Below are positions 47,001 to 61,500 of a stretch of DNA of 64,000 nt, in pieces. The DNA is from Hepsetus odoe (lineage: Eukaryota; Chordata; Actinopteri; Characiformes; Hepsetidae). A program made the translations under genes and the position numbers. The notes under the pieces are model-generated. The model was not told the DNA's origin and did not search any database. It saw only the letters and a list, made by a program, of their open reading frames with translations. Position 1 is the first letter of the stretch; every line of letters starts with the position of its first letter. The stretch spans positions 21,914,082 through 21,978,081 of the forward strand of contig CM029366.1 in NCBI GenBank assembly GCA_017165825.1, in the 5' to 3' direction.

Positions 47001-48664
47001 CCAAGGCCTCACAGACACTGAGCAGATATCTTGCGTGTTAAATATCTGGAGCTGTCATGAAATTTGAATCCTCTAGTGTGAGAAATGCTGAGATTGTGGT
47101 GATCATCTACAGCCAGCAATGGCACACAAAACGGGGTAAAAGGAAATCCAGAAGAGGCGTTTATGTTAAATGTTAAAACGATCATTTGGGCACAGCGCTG
47201 ACCTCGTGGTTAAGGATTAAACCCCATGGAAGGTTGTAGGTTTGAGTCCTAGGCCAATAGGTTGCCCTGAGGGAAGATACTGGTCCCAACACCATTCCTG
47301 GATGCAAGCATTGCAGCCCTCTGCTTCTGGTTTGTGTATTAGGATAGTTTAAGTGCAAAGGACAAATTCAGTCCTCACTGTTCTCTCTCTGATGTAGTTT
47401 TGGTACTTAGGGGCCAGTAGTATTTAAAGAGATACTACAAAGCGTTCTAAAACAATAGATATTTCTAGAAAGTAACTTTCAAGAAAAAAACTTTCCAGTG
47501 TGTTCCCACCCTTCCTGTGGTGTGCTGTTTGGTACCAAATGGCAGTGAGTGTCAACGGCACTATTGTATTTTAATAAATCTGTTTACAGCTCAGAACAGT
47601 TTTGTGAAGGTGTTGATATCAAACACTTGTTTTACTTGGCCAAAGTTAAGAGAGGGGAGACTGCTGAGAGGATCAGGAATGCCGGAATTTTCTTCACGCT
47701 GGGTTGGGTAGTCAAATCTTTCATACAGCTCCCAGTTCTCCCAACTGGAAAGGAGTAACTTTTGGTCCAAACTGTGACAGATAAGAGTACAAAACAAGTT
47801 TAAAGAGAGGACATGTCTTCAGTGATGTTCCTACAACTTGACATTGCTTGGCCCCTCCGTGTAGCCGAGAGTAATTCTGGTTCATTAGGGAATGATTGGG
47901 GGGATTATTTGCATATTTATATTTCACTGAGAGTTCATTAGTACCATCAGAGTTTGGGTGACCTGGATACACAAGAATATTAGTTTGAAGATGTCAGTTT
48001 TAGAAAATTGTTTATTGTACAATCTTTTTGGCAGTTGCAATGAAGCATTCCTCCTTATTTTCCATGTTCTCTGTGCAACTCCTGCCTAAACCTTTTTTCT
48101 CCTGTTTGCTCCTGCAGATTCTTCACCGTCCTTTTTTTGTTTGGTATTTTCTTCTTTTGTCATATTTGATAAGGCTGGAATGGATATGTATGCCAAACCT
48201 TGAATGAGAGCAAAACAAACAAAAAAAAATACAGCATTTTGACAGCTGCTTAAACTGTTTTATGATTAGTTTTTCTTTGTGTTAACCTGATCTCTTTGCC
48301 AGAATAAGCAATCTGCTGAGGATGTTCATGGAGCAGGTTTTAAAAAGCTCCTTCTGAATCATTAGGCCTTGGAATGACAGATAATTGTTGAAGATAGGGC
48401 TACGCATCATATGGTTTCCTTAATACCAATGTTCAGAATACTTTCCAGTAGTGAGTGCTGTAAAGATCTTTTCTCCCAACACTTTAGCATGCATTCATGG
48501 TTTATAATATTCCTTGGCGATTGTGGTGTCACTGTTGTTGTTGTTGAGCAACCGTTAAGTTACTTGTGGAAGTGGCCTTGGTTGCCCATATGATCCACAT
48601 ATGTCATCATCTACCCTTGCTAGTCGTGGAAGGTCTTATGAGGTCTTTAATGGATGTGTGTATA

Positions 48665-48733
<69 letters not shown>

Positions 48734-51700
48734 AATAATATAGTTAGGGCACTGCAGGCACACGGTCCTCAGTACTTACCAAAGAACCGAAGCAGTTTAT
48801 CCAATACTGTAGACACACTCACAAGCCTATGCAAGTTGTTCTAGTCTAGGCATAGTCATTCATCTATGCAAGTTGTTCTGAAGGCCACTTTGAACAATCA
48901 GCTCTGGCACATTTGCACAACCATGGTAGTCCTGAAGACTATTTTAGTTGGCTTTCTAGAGCTAAAAATGTACAGTGCTTCTCTTAATTCAGCTGAGATG
49001 TAGGCAGAGATTTACTGACTTCATATTTCCCCAAATATCTGAAACCTACACTGGGTGCAAAATTATTATGCAAGTGAGCATATTGACCATATTTTTTTTT
49101 ATGCACATATTCCTACTCCAAGCTGTATTAACTTGAATACTAATTAGATTGAAGTGTATCAGGTGATGTGTATTTGTGTAATGAAGGAGGGTGTGGCCTA
49201 AGGAGGTTAACACTCTATACTCTATGTCGAGGTGCATAATTATTAGGCAGCTGCTTTTCCTCCTCAGGCCAAATGGGCCAAAAAAGACATAACGGACTCA
49301 AAGTCAAAAATAGTTAAAACATCTTTCAGAGGGATGCAGCACTCTTGAAATTTACTGAGATATTGGTGTGTGATCACAGAGCCATAAAACTGTTTGTTGC
49401 AAATAGTCAACAGGGTCACTAGAAACATGTTAGGTGAAAAATAAATCAAACGTGAAGCTACCAGGAACCCATGATCCTCCAGTGCTGAACCTACCTGGAG
49501 TGTCCAGAAGTACAAGGTGTCCAGTGCTCAGAGACGTGGCCAAAGAAAGGAAGACTGAATCCCGACCACCAGTGAACAAGACTCGAGCTGAAACATCAAG
49601 ACTCACCAAGAAACATCGCAGGTTTTATGGACTGATGAGCTGAGATGAGATGAGTGCGACTCTTGATGAACCAGATGTTTGTGCCAGTCTAGGCACTTGC
49701 ATAAGTCACCTATATTTTAATATGCCTGTGTGTGGCTGCTGTATCTCCCATTGATCTTCTGTTCTCTCCATTTGACTTTGCGCTGTTTGCCTCACTTTCC
49801 TATTAAGAGTTTCTGGTTTTGCATTGGTTATGTTTAGTTTGGGGTCATAGTTTCCTTCATGGCAGAAACAGAGTTCTCTTTAGTGGGGAAGGGCGGGAAG
49901 GGAACAGAGGAAAGGTTTGTTTCTCCCTTGGCCATATAGAGGCCTAGCCCCTGCAGCCATGTTTGCCCAATTCCTGTAATGTTATTTTTACTTCTGCTAG
50001 AGTAGGTGTCAATTTGCTCATCACGTCGGGTGCACACTATACTCCCTCTCTTGGAGACTTTGGGCGTAATCCAGGCTCCTTAGTTAGGGTTCATTCTCTG
50101 TGTGCATCAGATTTGTTTGTGGGTCTTATTTTTGGCCTTTTTGTCATGTCTGCTTGAAGGGTGGCTATCCCAGACCTTGTTTAAATAAAGTTTTCATGGC
50201 CATATCAAAATAGTTTCTTTGGGAAGTAGTCAGCAAGGTTCAGAAAGCTTTTAAATTATTCCTTAATTGGAAGTATTATTTAGTATAATTAAGGCAGTGA
50301 CTGTTGCGATGTCCATGAGGGATTAAAGAGAAGGGGGTGTTCTGGTCTGTTCTGTTGTACATGTGCAGTCTTGGTCTTCTGCGCTGAACTCTGTTGTCAG
50401 TTCAATGCATCACAACAAATGTGAGCCCAGCTTAAACTAACATGTACGTGTTCTCTCTTTTTCCAGGAGTGAGCGGCGCTATGTGGAGCAGTACTGGAAG
50501 GAGGTGAGGGTGGGAGATTTTATCCGACTGCGCTGCAACGAGATCCTGCCAGCCGACGTGCTCCTGCTGAGCACCAGCGACCCAGACCGTTTGTGTCACA
50601 TCGAGACAGCCACACTAGACGGAGAGACCAACCTCAAACAGAGACAGGTTGTCCGTAGCTTCATCGACCTGGTGAGAATTCTAAAGTCTTGTTTGTGGCA
50701 CTGCTTTTTTTTGGGAATGTTCCATTTAAGGAAGAAATACTGGAGGCAACATGCAGGCAAGCTTGATAATGTAGTGTTTGGTTGTTGATTGTTAATATCG
50801 GAGTGTTGGTTTGCTCATGGAGTTGATTCAGCTGGCCTGTATTTACCCAGTTAAATATCTTGCCTTGTTCCAAACCTGGCTCTGTTCCCACCCAGTGATG
50901 AGGCTAAAATGTTTCTTAGAGTAGCAGTTTCAAACCTAGTTGTCAAAACTAAGGAACTGATCTTAGGAAATGCCCAGACAGCTCTTTTTCATATTAGACG
51001 AACTTAGCTGTGCAAAATCACAGGCCTTTGGTCCGCTCAGTGTCGGAGGGCATAAAGTTGGGGAGAATGGTGGTGAAGAAATTAAGTGATCATGTTTGTT
51101 GTTTGTTTAAATCATGCTCTATCACAAAATTTCATTTAGACCAATGTCTAATCAGTGTTTTAAAAATCTGCAACAGGATACAGAGTTTGACCCCCTCAAG
51201 TACAACAGCGTCATTGAGTGCGAGAAGCCCAACAATGACCTGAATAGATTCCGTGGGTACATGTAAGTACAGCGTTGTTCACTGCTCCTTACCATATTTT
51301 TGAAACCGCATGCAACAAAATAGCACCGTGGTTTGAACTGTCTTTAATATCCCATCCCCTTGTTCTGATCATGGTCATTGGATCTACATCCAGTCAGGAA
51401 ATGACTTGTTTATACATTTTCAAATCTTGCTTCTGCATTCGTTTATTGATCAAATCTCTTCTCTTTGTGCATATTTACATTTTTTTGATGAGGCAGGTGT
51501 GATGCTTGAGGCCTAGCCTCGCAGGATGTGCTGTGTCTTGGGCTTTCAGCAACATTTTGCATTTGCTATGCGGCATGTTCCAGGCTATAAAACTGTAAAA
51601 ATTTTTGCTTAGCAGCCACGATTGAAACACATTCAAAAGAAAATTGCAGCTGTGAGTAGAATCGTGTACTGTCCACAGGCAACAAGCTTTTGTGTGTGTT

Positions 51701-52508
51701 CACTCATGTTTGTGTGTAGCCACAATAACGGTTGCGTTTACACAAAGTGATCTAATTACAGTGAGTTGCGAGCGAATGCTGCACCATCACTGCACACTAG
51801 AGTAATAGTTAACACTGAAAGTAGTTACACTTGCTAGCGTAGCGATTATTTATAAACGGTCAAATTATAGCTATTGTTGGTATCTAATACATTTACATTA
51901 CATTTTATAGCATTTAGCAGATGCTCTTATTCATAGCAACATCCAGTTCCTCACTGCAGGGACAGTCCCCCTGGAGCAAGTCAGGGTTAAGGCTCTTGCT
52001 CAGGGGCCCAGCAGTGGTAGTTCTAGAGGTTGGGATTCAAACCTGCGACCTCTTGGTACGTTGGCAGGTATCCTACCACTAGACCACCACCACCCTAGTA
52101 CACAAAGTAAACCTGGCCAGTTCTAATAGGCCCCTTAGAACTGGTCATTTCTGTATATTTCTGTAGCAGGCTTGTGAGTGTTTGAGAAAGTACATTGCAA
52201 AAACGACTACTTGCCACCTTTTTGAAAAGTTGTAATTTCTCAAACAGCTGCCTATAATACTGTAATAACGTAATGTTTTGCTTTATGCTCTTTAAATGTA
52301 TTTACAAGAAGAGCAGGTTTATGCCTAAATTATTTGATCATTTTGGTTTTTTAACTTTTGTTACAAGAAAAAGGACTTTTTCCATCCGTCCATGAATCAG
52401 TCCAAACAAGGGCCGTCTCGGGGGGGAGCCCATCCTAGTGCTCCTTGGATGAAAGGAAGAAGAAATATCAGTGTTTTTCTGCATATTTAAGGCTTGGCTT
52501 TGTCCTTG

Positions 52509-52545
<37 letters not shown>

Positions 52546-55500
52546 TGCTTGTGATTGGTTCACCAGCATCTTACAGAGTTCTACAGTTATCAGTACTGCA
52601 AAGCCAATGTTGTGATAATTTACAGGCGATGTATTGTACACCATATGCTGTGTCCTCGCTGGTGTCCCTGGGTGTGCTTGTGGGTTCGCAGAGCAGATAA
52701 AGTCCTACGTGCTGATGGTAGAAGCCAGTGAGTCAGCTGACAGGAGCCAGAATGATTATGACATTTATTCTTTCTCCATGATGGAGAGCAGATGCTCCTG
52801 GCAAACTGCCCGCGTTCGGTTGCCCAGTTACTCTAGAGTGTCTCCAGCTGCCAGGGAGAGAGGGAATGGCTGGTTGCTGTTGTGATGTGTGATGCTTTAT
52901 TACATTAGGGGACATGTACGGTATATGGTCTTAAAATCAACCTTCTGCCCCCACCCCCACCATTGTTAGTGATCTGTTTTCGCTATAGGGTTAGACTGAA
53001 CTGGTCCAAACACTTGGCACAGAGCGTGGAGGCACACTTATCCGTGTCTGACGCATCAGAGCTGGCAGTGAACCTGGGCGAAGCTCAGTGATGACCACAC
53101 CTTTGCTGGTGAAACACCAAGGAAACCTGGCTGTGTTTAAGAGAAGAACAAAGCTCAGTAAAAGCAGTGTAGGGCAATTTAAGCAGCACAGATGTAATCC
53201 TCCATTTAGCCTCAGGATTAAGGCTTGTGTTAAAAGCTTATAGCATCCCCTCCACAGGTGCTTAACATTCTGCTCTCATCCCACACTGGTTCAATTTGCA
53301 TCTGCTGCCGGTTTTTATCGCGAAGGCCTTTTGAACTTAGCTGGTGGTCCATTCAGACACTGCCTTTGTATCAGAGGCCTTTCAAAGGGTGGTTCAGTGC
53401 GGAATCAAATGGAGTAAACCGCAGACAAAATTCTGCTGTCATAAACCACTAGTGACTCCCTTTACGGTTCTTACACAATCGATGGGCACATTTGAGCCAA
53501 AAGCCAGAATTGATATTTGGAATTGGTGAGGCTTTATTGGAAATATGCAAATATGACTATAGTGTTCAGACTACAATGTTCGATATGAGAAAATGTAACA
53601 TTATAGATGCTAATTTATAAAAAAAAACCTGATTTACTTTTTTTTGGTACATTTTATACAATCTTTGAATATTTGATCATTTTTAGATGAAAAGGCAAAA
53701 AATGTGATATTTTTTGCAAAAACAGTTACTCGCTACATTGGCTTTGTATCACCAGTGCAAAACAAAATAAGCATATTTGACCACTAAACATGTCTTTGCT
53801 GACGAGCCACGTTTAAGATAAGGTGGAAATGGATCCATATACGTATTTATTTATTTATTTATTTATTTATTTATTGTAGGCTACATCCATGACCTCTTTG
53901 TTTTTTATCCACTTTTAACTCTGGATCTTTTAAAGTGGAGCTGGGAGGTTTGCTAGAAAGTGCTGCATTGGCTGAATATCTTTAGTGTCCTTAGTGCTCC
54001 CATATGGCTTCAGGCTTTACCGGTACGACTAGGGCTGTTTAGTGAGGTCACTGGTTCTCTGTCTGAGTGGCTTTGTGCTGAAATAAGGGCTCCAGCAGGA
54101 GAAGTGCTGTATGAGCTGTGATGAATCGAAGTGCTGGGCACAGTGGGCCGTGTACTGAAGTTGGTGTCTGCTGCGCTCGGCCAGGTGATCTCAATGATGA
54201 AATGAAAATGTCTTTGCTGATCCTAAGTTGAGAAACAAATGCTGAATTTTTTTTTTTTATTTTATTTTTTTTTTATAAATCGTAATTGAAATGAAAGAAA
54301 TGCCAGTCTAGGCATGTGAACCAGATGAATGTGTGTCACTTTATTATCAGAATCCATCGCAATGGGAGACGAGATGGGCTTTACAAAGACAACCTGCTTC
54401 TCAGAGGATGCACCATCCGGAATACAGAGGAGGCTGTGGGCGTCGTCATCTATGCAGGTACCAAATCACCTTTTAACAGCAAAACTGTGTCTTCTCTGAT
54501 GTACTTACTTTTATTTTATTTAAATATTATTTTAAACTTGGTTTAAAATCACTGTGCTCTGATACAGGGGGAAAGTGTTGTACATATGTACTGTTCTGAA
54601 TACTACTAATACTACTACTACTACTATTAAAGTTTTTATTTTATAGTTCTGGATATTCTACACATTTCTGTCTGTGTGTAAGGCGCAGCACATTTATTTA
54701 ACCTGTGTTTTCATGACAACACATCTTTGGTTTTGTGGAAAACCCTCTGCTGAAAGCTGTACAGGTGCTCAGACCAATAACACACCAAAACAGCTGCACA
54801 AGCATCAGAAAAAAAAAGCATGGGAAGAAAGTGTTGTAGGGTGTGTTATTTTATTTTTTTAATTTATTTTTAATAATGAAATTTGGTGGCAACATTTATC
54901 ATCGCATCATTTTGTGTGTCTCGTATATTTAAGTGTACCTTATTGAACTTAGGCACGTATCTACGTCATTAGTCATAAAAGCACCTTTAAAGCGATCATT
55001 TTCCCCAAACCCAGATTTACTGGGTCATTCAGGATATACTTGGACAAACTGAAGAAATAAAGACGCAAGTTTCAGACACAGCTTGTCTTGGCATTTTCAT
55101 CTTTCATTTCATGTGAAAATCAGATTATTTATTTACTTTTCTTTTCTTGCTTCTTTTCCGGCCCCCGAACATTCACTCTAACCTACCTGCCAGAGAGGTT
55201 GCTGATACGTTTTTGGAACGTCAAGACCGATTACATCTGTGCGCTCTGTGATCTCGGCTTTATGCAACAAATGTTGTTAAATACTTTGACTGCTGCCGAT
55301 TTAAGGGCTCTCGTATGTGTTGTGCGTTCCAGGCCATGAGACCAAAGCCATGTTAAACAACAACGGTCCGCGTTACAAACGGAGCAAACTGGAGCGTCAG
55401 ATGAACGTGGACGTCTTTTGGTGCGTCATCATCCTGCTGGTCATGTGTCTTTTCTCAGCAATCGGTAAGGAGGATAAAGGGACTTTCCTTTCTTTCAGAT

Positions 55501-58500
55501 TTCTGCCCTTCTGTGTCACAGAGTGTCTGAAAGTGGAAATGTGTCTTCATCTTTGTGTGACATGGGAACTTTGATAACAGTGCAGAGCTATTCCGATGCA
55601 GGATGTGGTTGAGTTTCAGTTTCTTTAGAATGTGCACCTCTAACTCCAAGAGTAGTATTTTTCTCTTTCAGTTGTTAGTTTAGAATCGTTTGCTTAGCAG
55701 TACTGTTCAGGACTAAAGTTACACAAAGAAGGGTTTCATTCCACACCAGCTATATAAGATTTCTACTGTACAGGGACATGTTTGCACTTTTTCCATTTCA
55801 AGATCACACAGATGGAAATGGGGGGGGGAAATTCTTTTTGCATTGAATCTAAAAGTGGTATTAAATGATACAGAATGTCTCAGTAGTTAGTCACCGAAGC
55901 TGTGAGTCATATCTATTTTCTATGTATATTATTTGTGGTTTTATTATTTGTGGTCAGGAGCAGTTATACCAGACTACTAACTGTTCAGTAAGAAATTTGC
56001 TGCATTTTTACTTTGAATTGCATTTTCAGTTTAATCACATTTAACTTCTTTCCCTTTTTTTGATTTTCTGTAGGTCACGGTCTATGGATGTTCCAGTATG
56101 GAGATAAGCGGCCCGTGTTTGATGTTCTTAGTCCTGAGGGAACAGATTTATCTCCTGTGGTCTCTGCTATATATCTCTTCCTCACCATGATCATAGTGTT
56201 TCAGGTGAATAACGTTAACGGTGTAACTTGCAGGATAAAGGAAAAGGGGGAGTGAATATACAGGAGGTCCAGTTGCACACCAAGTTCTTGCACGCTGATA
56301 AATGAAACGGGTGGTGAGACAATGTTATCCTTCGTCTGAAAAACCTCTGTTGTATCAAGAGTATCTTAAAACTTGTGCTTAAAACAATGAACTATTGTGT
56401 CGAATAAAACAACTGCAACCAAACCACAGTGACCAGTGTACGGTGAAGGTATTATAGCAAGTAGTTGATTGGCTGCCAACATGTTAGGCCATTATTTTAT
56501 TTTTAAATGTAGTTTACCATTTGGTTCATTTTCCTCTGTTACTTCAAAAAATAGTTTTCATAAATGCCAAGGATTTCAAATACGCCTTCAAGTATGGAGG
56601 TATAATTTGCCATACTGATGCAATCATTTTGTGTACAATTTTTTTAAAATATAAACTTTGCATGCGTTGTAGTTCTTATTCCATGTTGTATAACATACAC
56701 AGTGGTGGCCTAGTGTTTAGGGAGTTGGCCCCCAGATCAGAAGATTGTGGGTTCAATTGCCTCACCAGTAGGTTACCCTTGAGCAAGGTACCGTCCCCGT
56801 CACTGCTCCCCGGGCGCTTTCAATAGCTGCCCCCTGCTGTGTGTATGGGTGAAACGCAGAGGTTGAATATCGTTGTGTTGTGCTGTGCTGCGTTTCACAA
56901 TGACGCGAATAGTCACTTTCACTTACTGTCTTCTGTAGAAATGTTAATTTCTCTTTGCAGTTCTTGATTATAAAATCATGAGACAGGTAGACAGCCTTGT
57001 TTTTCTTTAGAAGTAATCTTTATGTCTAAAATTAACATTGAATTAATCTTAAAAAAAATTACCTTTCCTTTTTCTTTTTTTTTTAAATCCTGTTTGTCCT
57101 CAGGTGCTGATCCCAATATCCCTCTTTGTCTCCATTGAGATAGTGAAGATCTGCCAAGTGTTTTTCATCCATCAGGACATGGAGCTGTACGACGAGGAGA
57201 CAGATTCTCACCTGCAGTGCAGAGCACTGAATATCACTGAGGACCTGGGCCAGATGCAGTACATCTTCTCTGATAAGACTGGCACGCTCACTGAGAACAA
57301 GATGGTGTTCCGCCGCTGCACTGTGGCAGGAGTGGAGTACTCTCACGACGCCAACGGTAAGAACTTCATTCATTCTGTAATATGTAAGTAATACAGGAAG
57401 GAATGATTTACCCTCCAAAAATGAAAAGATTAGTACATTCCACCAAAACCTACATGATCAGTCAGGACCTTTGCTGGTGCTTAAAAACTTTAGAACCTTT
57501 TATAACTTTCCATATTTTTACAAGCATATGGCCCAAGACACGACACCAGAATTTCTCTAGGTTAGAACACACATCCTAAATGATAAATAGAGCCCAATTA
57601 AATAAATGTGATGGAATTCATGTACCTGGCTGTTTTATTAGGTGAGAAAAATGATCCAAATGACACGAGTGGCAAAAACATATCTGAATCTTTGCTCTCA
57701 GTGTGCTGTGACCACCTTCTCAATTACTTCACCTCAGTGTTAACGCCAAGTGTGCCTTGGACACATGTCTTGCTGGGTCATGCCCTTTCTCTTAAAACTG
57801 AGTTCACAGGCAGACTTTGCAGGTTTAATTCAGAATTCATTATGCCTGTGCATTGGCGTAATTTACAATCCATGATGGCGAGCCATTCTGGCCTGGATGA
57901 AGAAAAATGGGCCCAAACTCATGCTACCACCTCCATATTTCACATATTAGTGCTTTCTGCCTGAAGGGTTTTCCTTTCTCCCAACAAATGCTTCTCATTT
58001 ACACCGAACGTATCTGGTTTGCTCTCATCCACACACAAAACCTTTTTCCAGGAGACTTCTGGCTCTTGCATGTCCTCTTTAACAAACTGTAAATTGACAC
58101 TGTTGGTCTTTTGCAAGCTTTTTCCTTGCAGCCTTGTTCTTCACACTCAACATTAGCCCGGGTGACAAACGCTTTTAGCTGAGCTTTCTCGCTTTCACCG
58201 TGCTCTTATTTCACTTTTCAAGTAACTTCTTATCCTAGATGTTCTTTTTGCCACTTACAAATATGAAACATTCAAATATGGAACTTTTCATGAAATCATT
58301 GACGTGTTGTTTATTTATTTTTTTTATTTTGAATTGAGGTCTCTATTTGCATTTTGAAGAAAAACAATTGATGTTTTCCTTTTTTATAGAAAATAATAAA
58401 GCCTTCACACACTTTTAAGCACACATGTATTTGTTTCTGAGGGTTTTCACACGGGAGCTAAGAGGGTTTTGTAGAAACTGCCCGTCATTTCACCTGCATC

Positions 58501-61500
58501 CTCACCATGAGTCCAAAATAACTTGCTTATGTGGGTCTGACATTGTTTTAGGTAATCTCATAAATAAAAACCATGACAGTCGACAAGCCCTGGACAGCCT
58601 TTTGCCTTTTCTTTTTGCTAGTTTTGTAGCCAGTGTTAAACATCACATGTGTCTTGATAGATTGACAATTTCTGAAATTAGAAATAATTAGTATTGGCAG
58701 TATTAATCTAAAAAGTTAAGATTTTAAAAAGATTAAGATTTTAATTAAAAAATTAATTTAAAAAGTTAACATTTACTGGGTAATAATGTAAAACATCATG
58801 TTAAAATCATCACCTCCCATTATAATCCTTTAGCAAGGAGGCTCGCTATGTACCAGGAGGTGGACTCCGAAGAGGAGGAGTGCCTTTCTCACGGTGGAAC
58901 TCTGCCACGAAGAGAGAGCCTGTGCAGCCAGCACAGCGGTAAAGTAGTGCTACGCTCTCAGAGCACCAAATCTCACCGCCGAACAGGGAGCCGAGCCGAG
59001 GCAAAGAGAGCAAGCATCCTGTCAAAACACACTGCTTTCAGCAGCCCGATGGTCAGTCCATTTTCTCTCTCTCTCACACACACACCTTTAACGCTCACTT
59101 TAGTCCATCACACATTAATGAACACTTTAAAACAGTAACTGCCAATGTATCAGCAAGTTTTTTAAAAAGCTGTGGTTTACACATGGGTTCATAGCTGTGG
59201 CCACAATGTTGCTCCAATGGGGGAAAAACAATTGAAATCTAATTGAAATCTGTGTTCAGTTTTATCCTCTGTGTCCTTTATTAAAAAACAAACTGTAGCT
59301 TTCAGTATTACTGTGATCTGCAGCTCTAATACCGTTCAGCATTTCAGACTATTGATATGAAATATCTTGGATATGTCTTGGATGAATTATCCAAAATATT
59401 CAGGATTATTTTCCCCTTTGTTTAGAAAGTTGCTGGCTCAAACACTCTTTGTGTTCTCTTGGGGTGCACCAGGAAAAAGACATCACTCCAGATCCTCAGC
59501 TGTTAGATAAAGTGAATGACTGTGGCAGTCAGATGGAGTTCATGCGCTTCCACAGTCAACTCCTCAACCAGATCCCCCCTGACCTGTGCGACGTCTTCGA
59601 CTTCTTTATTGCACTCACCATCTGCAACACCGTGGTCGTGTCTTCACCCAACCAGCCTCGACAGAAGGTGAGTATGGTCATGTTCATAACTGGAAATATT
59701 AAAAATGCTGTTACTGATCAGAACATTAAGGTTTTACTGTTCAGCTTGTTGTGTAGGGCTCTTAAAATGCCAAAGGGCCTGTTTTAAAGGTGACATCAAT
59801 GCATCCAAATAAAGCTCTCCTGATTTTTATTCTTATTTTGTCTTTGTTTGGAATCAAATCTTTGAGATCCATCCTATCTGTGATATGTTTTTTGGGATGT
59901 TGGTGGGTCATGTGAGTTAATGAGCACTGCTTGTGTAAGTCCTGCCTGTATTTTTTTATTTTTTTTTTTTTTGAGATATCTGTATCGTTTTCCTGTGGCT
60001 GGGTTGGAATGTGGGAAGATGCAGGGTGAGCCTGCATGAATGTGTTGTGGGTTTTGTTTTTTTTTTTTCTCCTCCCCCCTCTTCTCTCCTCTCCCCTGAG
60101 CAGCTGTTGATAAATGTTTCACTTTAAGCCCACTGTCTGATACAGGCCAGAATAGTGACCTGAACATGACAACATAACCTCTCTTCCTCCTGCTTTAAGA
60201 CCTACTGGGGCAGCGGTGGCCTAGTGGTTAGGGAGTTGGCTCGGAAGATTGGTGGATCGGAAGCTTGTGGGTTCGAATCCCATACCAGTAGGTTGCCCTG
60301 AGTTACCCTTGAACAAGGTCCCCATCACTGCTCCCCGGGCTCTTTAAATAGCTCCCCCCTGCTGCACGGTGTGTATGGGTTAAACGTAGTGGCTGCATGT
60401 TGTTTGGGTTCACTGAGTGTTTTACTGTGTTTCACACTGACAAGTTGTCACTTTCACTTGAGCGAATATTACCAGCATCCCGTTCATTCCCGGAGCAGAA
60501 AGTGAACATTTTGCACATAGAGCTGATTTGGCGCAGACATGTGTATTCAAATACAAAAATACTAAGTTTAGAAACTAAGCTTACTGTTTGTTACTTAACG
60601 TAATTATGAAAAAATCACAACGTTGGAAAATAAACTAGAAATTGTATAATCTCTTCAGCACAGAACTTCAAGTGAGGTCAGTTTTATTTTTATGGCACTT
60701 TTTATTACTGTTGTCGCAAAGCAGCTTTACGCAATCCGGGTTCAAAAATATATGTGAGCATGTGAGCAAACCGAAGGCAGCAGGCAAAACTCCCTAAAAC
60801 CTTATGAGGAACCAAGGGGAACTTCTCCTCTTGTAGACACCAGATAATCAAGAAAGAAAAACTAGTGACATTTTTTATACATTAACTAGATTTAAGCACT
60901 GATTTCTGGTGCAGTCTGGCTTAGATGTCCTTTAGAGCCTGAGAGTTCATTAAATGGCTTTGATCTGATGGTAGCAGTTCTGTTTTGGTTAGTCAGTGGC
61001 AGCAGCTCATGCAAGTCATCCAATATAATGTAGGATGTTATCAGCTGTCGCTGCATCATGTTGATCTAAATAATGTTATTTACGTGGAGCTATATTAACA
61101 CATTTAACAAAAATGGCTTGTATCGTGTAAGGTTGGGCTGTGCTGGTAGGTGGCTCAACACCCAGGTATGGATTGCCTTTATTATGGATGAATGTCTCTA
61201 AAGGCTAATCCTCATGCTAAAGCTTACCTGAGCTGTTCTTACGCTGCAGTATCTGCTGCCTCACACCTGCTCTCAGTGCAAAAGCACCCACTCGGATCTA
61301 AACTCCTGTGCGCTGGGGTCCAGGAGTGTTCTTGCAGGAAGTCCATTACATTGTTTATTTTGTTGTAATGCTTTAGCTATGTTGAGCCACTTAGTTCCAA
61401 GTGTTCCAAGATTCACTAGAATCCTGAAATGTAAATCATTCTCTGGAATTTCTGAGCAAGGTGATAACTTCATGGAAGTCTCCTGGATCTCAAATGTTTT

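Larger units (their letters stand above)
38027..50466 (+). other. atp10a: atp10a intron 1 (12.4 kb)
   Basis: GTAGGT...TTCCAG. It contains Tc1 remnants (38932-39430, 42490-43706, 45642-46404, 49049-49690), a hAT-like MITE (39548-39716), SINE copies (45349-45553, 47192-47320) and an AT microsatellite. Sequence outside these was not recognised. Confidence 0.9.
51263..54350 (+). other. atp10a: atp10a intron 3 (3.1 kb)
   Basis: GTAAGT...TTATCAG. Contains a minus-strand family 2 SINE (51886-52102), a poly(A) run (52511-52541) and an (ATTT)n tract (53845-53875). No other feature was recognised. Confidence 0.9.

Noticed and set aside
60206..60290. A tRNA gene suggested by A and B boxes
   Set aside because: The boxes belong to a SINE head. 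The SINE body follows directly and no cloverleaf-like closing stem was seen.
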